From Akkermansia muciniphila (GTDB lineage Bacteria; Verrucomicrobiota; Verrucomicrobiia; Verrucomicrobiales; Akkermansiaceae): a DNA stretch of 64,000 nt. Below, one piece after another: positions 18,987 through 28,290 of the stretch (within the stretch, counting starts at the first letter, position 1; the number at the start of each line of letters is the position of its first letter). The notes under the pieces were generated by a model. It had not been told where the DNA came from. It saw only the letters and a list, made by a program, of their open reading frames with translations, and did not search any database. The DNA lies in assembly GCA_945874895.1 (NCBI GenBank), contig CAMCIC010000006.1, positions 62,001 through 126,000 of the forward strand. Direction: 5' to 3'. The position numbers were made by a program, and so were the translations under genes.

Positions 18987-20996
18987 CTACGGCGCGAATT
19001 CATCCGCTGCCATGAGTTTCCATACGAGGGCGGTTCGTGAAGGGAGATACAAACGCATGATTCCGCATGGTTCCCCGTGACTTTTTACGTGGCAGACTTG
19101 TTCTGCTTGCACTCTGCCGAAACCACCAAAGTTTGCCGAGTCGCTATCCAGTATCAGTTTCCAGCAACCGGTGGGAACCAAAACCTCCCAATCGACGCAT
19201 GATTGATGACCGTTAAAATTGAAAGCGAAGAGGCAATCCCCCCGTTGCCAGACGAGGATTTGATCGGCATTGTGCTCCGCTAGTAAGTGGCACGGGTGGT
19301 TGGCCCATGATGGCTCTCCGAACAGCGACGTCATGGCGCGATCGAAATCCCCGAGCGCCTGAAATCGCAAATCGCTACGATCCCTCAGGCTCCAAAGGCG
19401 GCGTGCATGGTGATAAGACCAATCGTTTCCCGCACGAGGAAAATCAATCCATTCGGGATGACCGAATTCATTGCCCATAAAATTCAGGTATCCGTGGCCC
19501 GCTGTGGCCATTGTGGCCAGTCGCGCCATTTTGTGCAGAGCCACTGCTCGCTCCACGCGTAAATCACCTGATCCTCGGTGCATGGCGTGATACATCGATT
19601 CATCCGTCAGCGAGAAAAGAAAAGATTTTCCCCCCACCATGGCTTGATCGTGGCTCTCGACGTAGCTGATGGTGCGCTCATCCGGTCGACGGCCGGTGAG
19701 TTCGTTCCACATCCATCCCATGTGCCAGTCTTCTTCACGCATTTCCAAAGCACATCGGAACCACATGTCAGGAATGCCCATGGCGAGCCGATAGTGAAAG
19801 CCACAACCACCTTGTTCACGTGGCGCACAAAGTCCCGGCATGCCGCTGACATCCTCGGCGATGGCAAGAGATCCGGGCTTCCACTCATCCATCAGTTGCG
19901 TTGCTAGGGTCAGATAGGTGATGGCATCTTCATCGGTGCGACCATGGAAATAATCATCGTAGCTGCCGAACCCAGCGCCGAATCCGTGATCGTGATAGAG
20001 CATGGAAGTCACACCATCGAAGCGGAAGCCGTCAAAGCGGAATTCTTCCAGCCAGTAGCGGATGTTGGACAATAGGAAGTGCCGAACTTGTGGCTTTGCG
20101 TAATCAAAGCAACGGGAGTCCCAGATGTCGTGCCTGCCGCGTGGTCCATCGTGAAAGTATTGGTATAAGGTGCCATCGTAGCACGAAATTCCTTCCACTT
20201 CATTTTTGACCGCGTGGGAATGCACCAGATCCATGATGACGCGAAGCCCTAGTCCATGGGCGGCATCGATCAATTCTTTCAACTCCCAGGCTGTTCCGAA
20301 ACGGGAGGATGGGGCGAAAAAAGAGCCGACGTGATAACCGAAAGATCCGTAATAGGGATGTTCCTGCACGGCCATCAGTTGCAAGGTGTTGTAGCCCGCG
20401 GTGACGATGCGCGGTAGCACTTGTTGCCGAAATTCGCTCCATGTTGCGACTTTTTCCTCTTCCGAGGACATTCCCACGTGGGCTTCATAGATCAGAGGGA
20501 AGCTGTGGATTTCTGGCGGCTGGTTTTGCCACGGATACTTGGGCTCGTCCCACACTTGTGCGGTGAATTCCAAACTGTGAGGATCCTGCACCACGCGCCT
20601 GCCCCATGCTGGGAGCCGATCGCCCTGACCTCCTTGCCATTTCATGCGTATCCGATAGTGTTGACCGTGTTGGATGGAGGCTTCCTTCATGCGCAATTCC
20701 CAACAGCCGTCGCCTAGGGCTTGCGCCTGAAAATCCGCGCATTCCTGCCAACAGGAAAAATCGCCGACGAGAAATAAATCGGTCGCGTGCGGGGCCCAGT
20801 CACGGTAAACCCACGAACCGTCCTCTTCTTTTTGCAGGCCGAAGTGGTGGTGACCTTGCGCAAAATCCGCCAAGGATGTTCCGCAGTCTTGCCTCACCTG
20901 ATCTGCGCGTTGGCGTCGATCCTCGAAAATGGGACGCCATGGATCGAGCCATGCATCTTTCGCAAAATCTTGCACAGGCATGCCAGCACGCTTCAT
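18987..20996 (-). CDS. glgB: 1,4-alpha-glucan branching enzyme (GH13)
   Basis: The 669-residue enzyme transfers alpha-1,4-glucan chains to alpha-1,6 positions during glycogen synthesis in the cytoplasm. A CBM48-like N-terminal domain (about 60-150; WVYRDWAPHA and LVGDFSCW) precedes the GH13 barrel. The four conserved regions are visible: VIMDLVHSH, GFRFDGVTSM with nucleophile Asp327, IAEDVSG with acid/base Glu381, and YVESHDQ with Asp450. The wording of these motifs (SCYDGTLYQYFHDG, NFMGNEFGHPEWIDFPR) matches the eukaryote-like GH13_8 branch more than the classical bacterial GH13_9 GlgB. No other glycogen gene is adjacent. It diverges from the methyltransferase gene across about 150 bp. Confidence 0.95.
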   Translation of the reverse strand: MKRAGMPVQDFAKDAWLDPWRPIFEDRRQRADQVRQDCGTSLADFAQGHHHFGLQKEEDGSWVYRDWAPHATDLFLVGDFSCWQECADFQAQALGDGCWELRMKEASIQHGQHYRIRMKWQGGQGDRLPAWGRRVVQDPHSLEFTAQVWDEPKYPWQNQPPEIHSFPLIYEAHVGMSSEEEKVATWSEFRQQVLPRIVTAGYNTLQLMAVQEHPYYGSFGYHVGSFFAPSSRFGTAWELKELIDAAHGLGLRVIMDLVHSHAVKNEVEGISCYDGTLYQYFHDGPRGRHDIWDSRCFDYAKPQVRHFLLSNIRYWLEEFRFDGFRFDGVTSMLYHDHGFGAGFGSYDDYFHGRTDEDAITYLTLATQLMDEWKPGSLAIAEDVSGMPGLCAPREQGGCGFHYRLAMGIPDMWFRCALEMREEDWHMGWMWNELTGRRPDERTISYVESHDQAMVGGKSFLFSLTDESMYHAMHRGSGDLRVERAVALHKMARLATMATAGHGYLNFMGNEFGHPEWIDFPRAGNDWSYHHARRLWSLRDRSDLRFQALGDFDRAMTSLFGEPSWANHPCHLLAEHNADQILVWQRGDCLFAFNFNGHQSCVDWEVLVPTGCWKLILDSDSANFGGFGRVQAEQVCHVKSHGEPCGIMRLYLPSRTALVWKLMAADEFAP

Positions 20997-21144
20997 TGCT
21001 CCACCTTACTCATTTTTGCACGATTCACAATGAAAACCCGCTAAGATGATGGGAAAGACGGCCGAATGTTCATAGGGCCTTTCACAGGCTCACGGGTGTT
21101 TTATGACTTGGATTTCTTTCTCGATGGTTTCAACCTCTGTCTCC

Positions 21145-22191
21145 ATGCAGCGATTGATCCGTATCTCCGAGGTGTTCGCCCCTCTCCACGAGGAAATCCT
21201 CTCGCGTTGCGGCATACGGTCTGCGAAACGATTGGGCCGCGAATACTGGCTATTTTCCTGTGATGAGGCATGGGACGCGGCACAGCATGAGGCAAGCCTC
21301 TGGCTGCGTTGGAATATGCGACTGGATCACGCTTGGCCCTGTGTGCCTGAAAAAACCGAGGATTTTATCGAAAAATCCGCCATGGCTCTGATGAGGAAAT
21401 TTGCTACGGCCCCCCTGCAGCAGGTGATGGTGGGACCCTTGCTCTCAGGTTCCCCTCATCCTTTGTATAAAAAAATGGCAGCGCAATTGCAGCAACGCCT
21501 GCGGATGGAATTTCCGCTGCCCTGTCGAGATCGCGACCCCGAGTTGCAGGATCCTGAGGGTTTGACGATGTTTGTTTTGTTAGGGAAGGAGGGTCTGTTT
21601 GCCTCGGTCTCCACTCCGCGCGAGTGTGGCGGATTTTATGCCGGAGGAAGCAAGCATATCAGCCATCGTGCGGCGCACAGCATCAGTCGTGCGGGAGCCA
21701 AGGTGGCAGAGGCACTCCACTTCCTGCGATTGCATCGACCACCCCTCGCGGAGTCCAGTCAATGGCTGGAACTGGGCGCGAGTCCGGGAGGAATGACTGC
21801 GGAACTCTTGGAACGTGGATTCGAGGTGATAGCGGTGGATCGTGCTCCCATGGATGCGCGCGTGGCTTCTCACCCTCGTCTGCAAAGTTTTGCAGAGAAT
21901 GCCCGGACATTCCAACCTCCGCGAGGAACACTCTACGACGCCCTATTGTGCGATATGAACGGCAGCGCCGAAGAATCCTTGGAAGTCGTAATCAGCAAGA
22001 TCTCCTGTTTGCGCTCGGGCGCGATTGTGGTTTTCACCATGAAAACGCACCGTGCTGCGGATTTGAGCGAGATCCTGGCTCTGCATCAACGCGTTTTGAG
22101 ACAAGCGAAAATAGGTGGCCTGGTCTTTCTCGCGCAGACTCATTTGACCTACAATCGTAACGAATTCACGCTGTTCTGGAAAGTACCCTAG
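21145..22191 (+). CDS. rlmM: RlmM-like 23S rRNA 2'-O-ribose methyltransferase
   Basis: I start at MQRLIRISEVF (348 residues); the in-frame ATG at 21103 adds 14 residues with poor coding character, and no ribosome binding site decides between them. The C-terminal half is an RrmJ/RlmM-type SAM methyltransferase. Motif I reads LELGASPGG (about 209-217), and the K-D-K-E tetrad is recognisable: Lys186 in SRAGAK, Asp in CDMNG, Lys in FTMK and Glu in NEFTLFW. These align one-to-one with E. coli RlmM, which methylates C2498 of 23S rRNA. The N-terminal half is divergent but of similar length to the THUMP-containing part of RlmM. The exact target is inferred. Confidence 0.75.
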   Translation: MQRLIRISEVFAPLHEEILSRCGIRSAKRLGREYWLFSCDEAWDAAQHEASLWLRWNMRLDHAWPCVPEKTEDFIEKSAMALMRKFATAPLQQVMVGPLLSGSPHPLYKKMAAQLQQRLRMEFPLPCRDRDPELQDPEGLTMFVLLGKEGLFASVSTPRECGGFYAGGSKHISHRAAHSISRAGAKVAEALHFLRLHRPPLAESSQWLELGASPGGMTAELLERGFEVIAVDRAPMDARVASHPRLQSFAENARTFQPPRGTLYDALLCDMNGSAEESLEVVISKISCLRSGAIVVFTMKTHRAADLSEILALHQRVLRQAKIGGLVFLAQTHLTYNRNEFTLFWKVP

Positions 22192-22222
22192 AGGTCCCAT
22201 AGCCGATGCCGTGAGTGCGAAC

Positions 22223-23026
22223 TCATTTCTGATCTAACAAAAAATGCCGCATGGCCTCGGCGGCACCGCGACTGTAGGACTCCCGACATTGATATCCACC
22301 TTGTCCGGCAACGTGTTGTGCGATTTCTTCTACCGCATTCGCAGGGCAGGCGATCATACTCGCTGTGTCACGCTGCAACATCTCCATGTCATTGTGACTA
22401 TCGCCGATCGCAAATACCTGCGATGGCTTCAAAGCGAAGTGATTCGCCACATGCGCGAGGCTGCTTCCTTTTTGATAGGCGCGATGACCGAAACGGAGGT
22501 AAATCGAATTGCGTTGCCAACCGAGAAGCGAGGCAGTGGGGACGATGGATTCGACCTGCCCGACAATCCACGCCATTTCTTCCTCGGTTCTGGAGATGAT
22601 GCCTGCGGGCTCGCCGGGTTGCTCCAGCCATTCCGCACCCGTTTTTTCTTCAACCAGAAATCGGATTTTTTTCATTGTGGCTTGAGATTCTCGCAAAAGA
22701 TCAGCGATGGCTCGATCACAAGCTGCATTCCATGAATGATCTGCTTGCCACTCCCCTTTTTTATCGTAGAAAAAAATTTCTCGTTCACGAGCCACAACGA
22801 AGTCGGGCGGATAGGGAACACGGCTTTCCTCCAGCCCCTCGATCAAATGCGGCAAGGATCGACCGGTGTTGATTCCCCAGAGAGCGGCATGGTGGTCGCG
22901 CAGATCGTCTAACACATTCCAGAAATCTGAGGAGATCGGCGGTGTGGATGCCGGATGATGAAGGGTGCCATCAAAATCAAAAGACAGCAGAATGCGCGGG
23001 GGCATGGCGTGATGGGTAAGGTTCAT
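22223..23026 (-). CDS. HAD-superfamily (Cof-type) phosphatase
   Basis: The ATG at 23026 is preceded by AAGAG at good spacing, so I prefer it over the longer frame starting at 23182. The 267-residue product contains HAD motif I SFDFDGTL (Asp17, Asp19), a Thr-containing motif II (INTGRS), a Lys-bearing region and motif IV GDSHNDMEML, typical of subclass IIB (Cof/sucrose-phosphatase-like) enzymes that dephosphorylate sugar phosphates or similar small molecules. It is cytoplasmic. It is convergent with the RlmM-like gene and divergent from the secretion operon. Substrate unknown. Confidence 0.88.
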   Translation of the reverse strand: MNLTHHAMPPRILLSFDFDGTLHHPASTPPISSDFWNVLDDLRDHHAALWGINTGRSLPHLIEGLEESRVPYPPDFVVAREREIFFYDKKGEWQADHSWNAACDRAIADLLRESQATMKKIRFLVEEKTGAEWLEQPGEPAGIISRTEEEMAWIVGQVESIVPTASLLGWQRNSIYLRFGHRAYQKGSSLAHVANHFALKPSQVFAIGDSHNDMEMLQRDTASMIACPANAVEEIAQHVAGQGGYQCRESYSRGAAEAMRHFLLDQK

Positions 23027-23215
23027 CTGATTCTCTTGTAATGCAGGAATGTCGGTCAGGCAATGCCGATTCCCGACAACACGGATGAACCAACTCCATT
23101 CGATCGATGGATTGCTCTGCACATATCTTCCCACAGTTGTGCTCAAAAAATCAATTTTTCTGCCGATTTTGGCGGTTTTCATTTGATGGCATCAAAAATC
23201 GATGTAGATTCGGTC

Positions 23216-23232
23216 TTGCAAGTGAGTTGCAA
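23216..23232. promoter_or_regulatory. Paired TTGCAA palindromes upstream of the secretion operon
   Basis: Two copies of the self-complementary hexamer TTGCAA start 11 bp apart (23216 and 23227), about one helical turn, 40 bp before the ABC gene start. The arrangement suits a dimeric regulator, but the motif is short and could be chance. Confidence 0.2.
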
Positions 23233-23271
23233 CAATGCGCGTACGACACTTGCATCGAAGCGAGAATTTCC

Positions 23272-25374
23272 ATGGCAGTGACAGGCAATTATATCGAGCG
23301 AATCTACCGGGCAATGAATAAGGCAGCGGAGTCCGATCTGCGCGACCCGATGTCCGATTGTGCTTCTGCACTCGATGCGGAGGAATTGCATCTCACTCTA
23401 TCGCGGCTTTCCTTGGCGGAGGCGGTCTGGCATGCGCACCTTGATTCTCCCGTGGTATTGTGGAGTCAGCGTGACAAACGTTTTGCGATGATTCTGCAAG
23501 CCGGCACATTTCGGGTAAGGTTGATATGGCAAGGTGATTCTGTCGATCACTCGACGACCTTGTCGCGCTCCGCTCTTGCCGAGATGCTGGGGATCTCGGG
23601 TGTGCATGACGAGCTAGAAGTCGGCTTGGTGCATCCGAAGCTGATGTCGGAACTGGCCAGTTCGCACACCGAGTCGTTGGAAATGTCGGTCCATCACGCG
23701 CCACATGAGGACCATCAGGGGGTGTTGCATCACATGTTACCGTTTCGGCGACTGCTGAAAATTCTCCGACCCGAGCGACGCGAGATTTTTCTATTGCTCG
23801 TTTTTGCGGTATTTTCCGGCATTCTCTACTTGGCCTTGCCACTGGTGATCGACCGGGTTGTTACCAACCTTGCTTTCGGGGCACAAACGCAGCCATATTT
23901 CCAGGCTCTGGTGATTCTGGGGCAAATGCTTGCCGCGTGTTTGCTGCTGCAGGCATTTATCATTGGCTTTCAATTCTATGTGGCGGAATTGATTCAGCGG
24001 AGGATTTTTGTACGCATCGCGGGGGACTTGGCCTACCGATTGCCGCGTGTGGTTGCCAAGGCGATCGATCGGTTGCACGCGCCCGAATTGGTCAATCGTT
24101 TCATGGATGCGGTGACGGTGCAGAAAAACACAGCGTTTTTTCTTCTGGATGGCATCAATGTGGTGGTGGCTACTCTCATCGGGCTCCTACTCCTGGCATT
24201 GTATCATTTTTATCTGATGATCTTTGTCATCGTGCTGGTTGTCCTCGTGGTTGCCTTTACCTGGCCACAGAGCCGGAAGGCGGTGGACACGGCAATCACG
24301 GAATCTCTATCCAAATACAATCTCGTGGCATGGTTCGAACAGGTAGCCACCTACCCATTCATGTTCAAAGGCCGCGGGGGATTCGAAATGGCCTACCATC
24401 GCACCAACGTATTGGCCACCGATTACATCAACGCGCGTCGCTATCACTTTAGGATTGTCCTGCGCCAGATTGCCGGTCTGTTGGCGGTATCGGTGCTGGC
24501 CAGTGTGGTGCTGTTGATGTTGGGCGTGTATTTGGTGCTGCGCCAGGAGTTGACCTTGGGTCAGTTGGTGGCGAGCGAAATCATCATGAGCGGCATCGTG
24601 GCCTCGGTGATCAAGCTGGGTAAAAAACTCGAGACTTGGTATGATACTCTGGCAGCCACGGATAAACTTGGGCATCTGCTGGACCTCGAAACGGAAGATG
24701 AGGACGGTGAAGTCATCGCACCGCAGGACCCAACGCAGGGCATGAAAGTAGAGGCAAAAGGAGTCAGCTTCGGATACAGCGAAGGCGATCTGTTGTTGAA
24801 TGATCTGAGCTTTGTGCTGCAGCCCGGCAGCCACGCTTGCATTTGCGGCGCCCAGGGCAGTGGAGTCAGTTCCCTCCTCGACCTCTGTTTCGCATTGCGG
24901 GAGACATCGGCGGGATTCATTAGTTTCGATGGATTGGATATGCGCGCATGGCATTTGAAGAGTCTGCGCGACCAGACGCAATTGTTGAGAGCCAACGAGT
25001 TTGTGTCGGGCACCGTGATCGATAATTTGCGGTTGGGCCGCATGGATATCACTTTGGATGAAATCCACAGTGCTCTCAAAACCGTGGGGATTCTCGATGA
25101 CTGCCTGCGTTTTCCCGAGGGCTTGGACACGATGCTGCTGGTGGGTGGATCACCATTTTCACCAAGGCAACGGGTTTCCCTGCTCGTGGCAAGGGCTCTG
25201 GTGCAGAAACCGAGACTCTTACTGATCGATGAAATTTTCGACGGATTGGATGATCAGAGTTTGGCAAAACTCACTCAGATCGTGTTCGACCGTCAGCACA
25301 CTTGGACGGTAGTGGTGGCGACCCGTGCGAACGAGATCCGCGAGATGTGTGATGTATGGATCCGCCTGTCATGA
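23272..25374 (+). CDS. Type I secretion-like ABC exporter with degenerate nucleotide-binding domain
   Basis: I start at 23272 (MAVTGNYIERIY); the upstream extension to 23107 has no coding character. The 700-residue protein has an N-terminal cytosolic domain (about 35-165, possibly C39-like), about six membrane helices (about 185-475) and an ABC ATPase domain. That ATPase is damaged in several key places: Walker A reads GAQGSGVSS, with Val532 where the ATP-binding Lys belongs; the signature is FSPRQ (629-633) instead of LSGGQ; and the H-loop His is replaced by Thr684. Walker B (LLLIDE, Asp653/Glu654) is kept. ATP hydrolysis as in HlyB is therefore doubtful. HlyD- and TolC-like genes follow within 28 bp or by overlap. 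The frame is intact, so this is not a pseudogene. Confidence 0.85.
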   Translation: MAVTGNYIERIYRAMNKAAESDLRDPMSDCASALDAEELHLTLSRLSLAEAVWHAHLDSPVVLWSQRDKRFAMILQAGTFRVRLIWQGDSVDHSTTLSRSALAEMLGISGVHDELEVGLVHPKLMSELASSHTESLEMSVHHAPHEDHQGVLHHMLPFRRLLKILRPERREIFLLLVFAVFSGILYLALPLVIDRVVTNLAFGAQTQPYFQALVILGQMLAACLLLQAFIIGFQFYVAELIQRRIFVRIAGDLAYRLPRVVAKAIDRLHAPELVNRFMDAVTVQKNTAFFLLDGINVVVATLIGLLLLALYHFYLMIFVIVLVVLVVAFTWPQSRKAVDTAITESLSKYNLVAWFEQVATYPFMFKGRGGFEMAYHRTNVLATDYINARRYHFRIVLRQIAGLLAVSVLASVVLLMLGVYLVLRQELTLGQLVASEIIMSGIVASVIKLGKKLETWYDTLAATDKLGHLLDLETEDEDGEVIAPQDPTQGMKVEAKGVSFGYSEGDLLLNDLSFVLQPGSHACICGAQGSGVSSLLDLCFALRETSAGFISFDGLDMRAWHLKSLRDQTQLLRANEFVSGTVIDNLRLGRMDITLDEIHSALKTVGILDDCLRFPEGLDTMLLVGGSPFSPRQRVSLLVARALVQKPRLLLIDEIFDGLDDQSLAKLTQIVFDRQHTWTVVVATRANEIREMCDVWIRLS

Positions 25375-25402
25375 TGGCTTCTTGGAGCTCAATGCAAACG
25401 TG

Positions 25403-26710
25403 ATGAAAACTCAATTCCAGAAACAGAACAAGGACTCGGTCAAGGGCAGACTGCCTTGCATCAATCTTACGGGATCCAACCGCGCGCCTCATTTGTTCTG
25501 CCGGTTTTTGCTCGTTATTTTCGTTTTGCTCATGCTCATGCTCGCCTTTGCGCCGTGGCGACAATTCATCGGCGGTTCGGGGCGGGTGATTGCCTTCGAT
25601 CCTCTGGAACGCCGCATCAATGTCGAGGCACCCGTTTCTGGACGTTGCAGCAAGCTCATGGTCAATGAAGGACAGTTGATCAAACAGGGCGATGTGATTG
25701 CAGAAATTCAAGATAACGATCCCAATCTTTTGGAAAACCTGCGGGCCCAGCGGTCAGCGGCTCGGAGTCGTGTGGATTTGGTACTGACTCGCATCGAGGC
25801 GCTGGAAGCTCAAATCGTCCAGCAAACCATGGCCAAAGAGCAGGCTCTGGATGCGGCACGACAAAAAGTCAGCGGCGATCAGATCGCTGCGGAGACGGCA
25901 GCACTCGACTTCACTCGGGTGGAAACCTTGTTTCAAAAGGGATTGAATTCGCGACGTGAGTATGAGGCTGCGATCTTGCGCCGCGATTCCACGGCAGCTG
26001 CATTGCTTTCCTCGCGCGCCATTCTCAAACGCACGGAAAATGAATTTGATGCGCTGATTTCCGCAACCACAGCGTCGCGGCAATCAGCACGCAGCGATAT
26101 GGCCAAAGCGCAGGAGGAACTTTCTGGTTTGGAAATCCGCGTGAGTCAAAACATGCGTCAGGTCGTCACCGCCCCGCGTGATGGCATCGTGCTGCAGGTG
26201 CCAGTGACCGATGGCAGTTATCTCAAGCCAGGAGACTTGATCTGTGTGGTGATTCCCAATACGCAAAAACGTTTTGTGGAAATCTGGATCGATGGCAACG
26301 ATGTCCCTCTCGTGCGCTCTCGTAAGGAGGAAAATGGTGTGGTGACGCCGGGAAGTCAGGTGCGCTTGGTTTTCGAAGGCTGGCCTGCGGTGCAGATCAT
26401 TGGGTGGCCTCAATTGGCGGTTGGTTCCTTTGGCGGCGAGGTGATGTTTGTGGATGCCACGGACGACGGCATGGGGAAATTCCGGGTGGTCGTGTCGCCT
26501 GTGGATGACGTGGTCGATCGTGGTGATGGCAAGGGGCCTGTGACGGTCAGTTGGCCCTCAGGGGACCGATGGTTGCGACAAGGTGCACTGGCCAACGGCT
26601 GGATACTTCTCGATGAAGTGCCCCTGTGGTTTGAACTGTGGCGTCAGATGAACGGATTTCCCGCCATTGGCAAAGGGCTCAAGGATGAAACGTCAAAACC
26701 GAAGAAGTGA
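25403..26710 (+). CDS. HlyD-family membrane fusion (periplasmic adaptor) protein
   Basis: The start at 25403 lies 28 bp after the ABC gene stop; an earlier in-frame start at 25325 would overlap it. The 435-residue product has one N-terminal membrane helix (about 31-52), a biotinyl-lipoyl half motif (about 72-102), a long alpha-helical hairpin (about 105-260), the second lipoyl half (about 263-295; TAPRDGIVLQV) and a beta-barrel end. This is the adaptor that bridges an inner-membrane exporter and an outer-membrane TolC channel. Its stop overlaps the next start (TGATG), so the three proteins should be made together. Confidence 0.9.
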   Translation: MKTQFQKQNKDSVKGRLPCINLTGSNRAPHLFCRFLLVIFVLLMLMLAFAPWRQFIGGSGRVIAFDPLERRINVEAPVSGRCSKLMVNEGQLIKQGDVIAEIQDNDPNLLENLRAQRSAARSRVDLVLTRIEALEAQIVQQTMAKEQALDAARQKVSGDQIAAETAALDFTRVETLFQKGLNSRREYEAAILRRDSTAAALLSSRAILKRTENEFDALISATTASRQSARSDMAKAQEELSGLEIRVSQNMRQVVTAPRDGIVLQVPVTDGSYLKPGDLICVVIPNTQKRFVEIWIDGNDVPLVRSRKEENGVVTPGSQVRLVFEGWPAVQIIGWPQLAVGSFGGEVMFVDATDDGMGKFRVVVSPVDDVVDRGDGKGPVTVSWPSGDRWLRQGALANGWILLDEVPLWFELWRQMNGFPAIGKGLKDETSKPKK

Positions 26711-28134
26711 TGATCAAGCGCATCCTTGTCTCATGCTTTTGTCTGATGGTCGTGTCGACCCCTTTTCTGGCGCCCGCTGCACCATTGCAGCTGGATGAGG
26801 TATTGGTCACAGTGCGCGGTCAGTATCCTCCTCTGCTTGCGGCTTGGTTGCAGCAGGACATCGCCAACGGTCGCATTCGCCAGGCGGATGGGGCCTTCGA
26901 TCCCATGCTGGTCGCATCGCTCAATTTCCGCCCGTTGGATTACTATGAGGGGGCGAACATGAGCTTTTTGATCGATCAGCCGCTCCTCTCCGGTGGCAGT
27001 GTGTATGCAGGTTATCGACTCAGCACGGGCAGTCTGCCCAGCTACGAGCGCAAGGACCGCACCTCTTCGTCGGGAGAAGGTGTCATGGGCGTGAGGATCC
27101 CGCTGATGAGGGATCGCACGATTGATGCGCGTCGGGCGAATCTTGGCAAAGCCGCCGTTGATCGCGAACTGGCGGATCCGTTGATTTTGCGGCAGTATCT
27201 GACTTTCCATCGTGCGGCACGCATCGCGTATTACAATTGGATCGCGGCAGGGCAGCGGCTGGACGTGGCGGAGGACGTGTTGCGCGTGGCCAGACAGAGG
27301 GATGGATTTTTAAAAAAACAATCGGAAGCGGGAGCCATCGCACCCATCGTATTGGTTGACAATCAGCGTTTGGTGGTGAGCCGCGAAATTGCTGTGCTGA
27401 ATGCCAACCGCCGATTCGAAGCCGCGAGCATCGAGTTGTCCTTGTTTTTGCGCGATACCAAAACCACGGAGCCGATTCTTCCCCTACGCGGTCAATTACC
27501 CGCGGCATTTCCCCAAGCTCAAGCCCCGGACCAATTGCGATTTGTATCCGATCGAGCCCGCGCGACCTTTCGTCGACCCGAGGTTCGCGAAATCGATCTA
27601 TTGGTGCGCAAGGGAGAGATCGACAAACGGTTGGCGAATAACAATCTCAAGCCTAATCTCGATCTGGCTATGGAATTGAATCAAGCCATTGGGAATGATG
27701 TGCCACGGGATATCGAGGAGACGGAGATCAACGGCTTTTTGCGATTTTCTGTTCCGATTGGCCGCAACGAAGCCAAAGGACGCATGCAGGACATCGAGGC
27801 TGGCCTTCGTCAACTCGGGCAAAGGCGACAGTTTGCCTGTGACCAGATCCGTGCCGAATCGAACAATACGTATCAGGAAGTGTGCACGGCATTCACAGCG
27901 CTGGATCAAACCAAGCTCAACGTCAAATTGGCGCGCGAGCTGGAAGCGGCGGAGAGCGATCGTTTCAAAGAAGGAGCCGCCGATCTTCTTGCTTTGCAAA
28001 TCCGCGAGCAGGCCACACTGGATGCGAGGTTTTTGGAGATCGATGCCTTTCTCGCCTTTTACCGAGCTTTGGCCGATTACGAGGCTGCGGTTGCGACCGA
28101 TGCGCCGAACAGTCTTCTTGAGACAAAAAAATAG
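26710..28134 (+). CDS. TolC-like outer membrane efflux protein
   Basis: The ATG at 26710 overlaps the HlyD stop by one base; a GTG at 26707 is the alternative. The 474-residue product has a signal peptide ending near APAAP and two long helical, Gln/Ala/Arg/Glu-rich repeats (about 150-245 and 345-455) of the OEP type, separated by beta-strand stretches. It would form a trimeric channel through the outer membrane and periplasm. With the two upstream genes it completes a tripartite exporter. No RTX-type or other clear type I substrate is encoded nearby. Confidence 0.87.
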   Translation: MIKRILVSCFCLMVVSTPFLAPAAPLQLDEVLVTVRGQYPPLLAAWLQQDIANGRIRQADGAFDPMLVASLNFRPLDYYEGANMSFLIDQPLLSGGSVYAGYRLSTGSLPSYERKDRTSSSGEGVMGVRIPLMRDRTIDARRANLGKAAVDRELADPLILRQYLTFHRAARIAYYNWIAAGQRLDVAEDVLRVARQRDGFLKKQSEAGAIAPIVLVDNQRLVVSREIAVLNANRRFEAASIELSLFLRDTKTTEPILPLRGQLPAAFPQAQAPDQLRFVSDRARATFRRPEVREIDLLVRKGEIDKRLANNNLKPNLDLAMELNQAIGNDVPRDIEETEINGFLRFSVPIGRNEAKGRMQDIEAGLRQLGQRRQFACDQIRAESNNTYQEVCTAFTALDQTKLNVKLARELEAAESDRFKEGAADLLALQIREQATLDARFLEIDAFLAFYRALADYEAAVATDAPNSLLETKK

Positions 28135-28228
28135 TCATCGCATCTTGTCTGATCGGGCAAGTATCGCATCTGTATGGGCTTCATTTTCAAAATGCCAGCG
28201 GTGTCAGTGGAAATCGATCTTTCGACCG

Positions 28229-28261
28229 AAAAAAATCCCCCACGCGCGACCGCGTGAGGGA
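28229..28261 (-). terminator. Intrinsic terminator of the outer-membrane barrel gene
   Basis: A GC-rich hairpin (about 10-bp stem with one mismatch) at 28236-28261 is followed on the minus strand by seven T (A-run at 28229-28235). It lies 29 bp beyond the stop of the minus-strand gene at 28291. No T-run follows it on the plus strand, so it does not obviously serve the TolC gene. Confidence 0.85.
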
Positions 28262-28290
28262 TCTGTAGGTTCGGGGGGAGATTGAGAGAA

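Noticed and set aside
23107-23271. N-terminal extension of the ABC exporter
   Set aside because: The extra 55 codons have Cys/Phe/Arg-rich, non-coding character and overlap the upstream region of the divergent HAD gene. The ATG at 23272 starts the recognisable protein.
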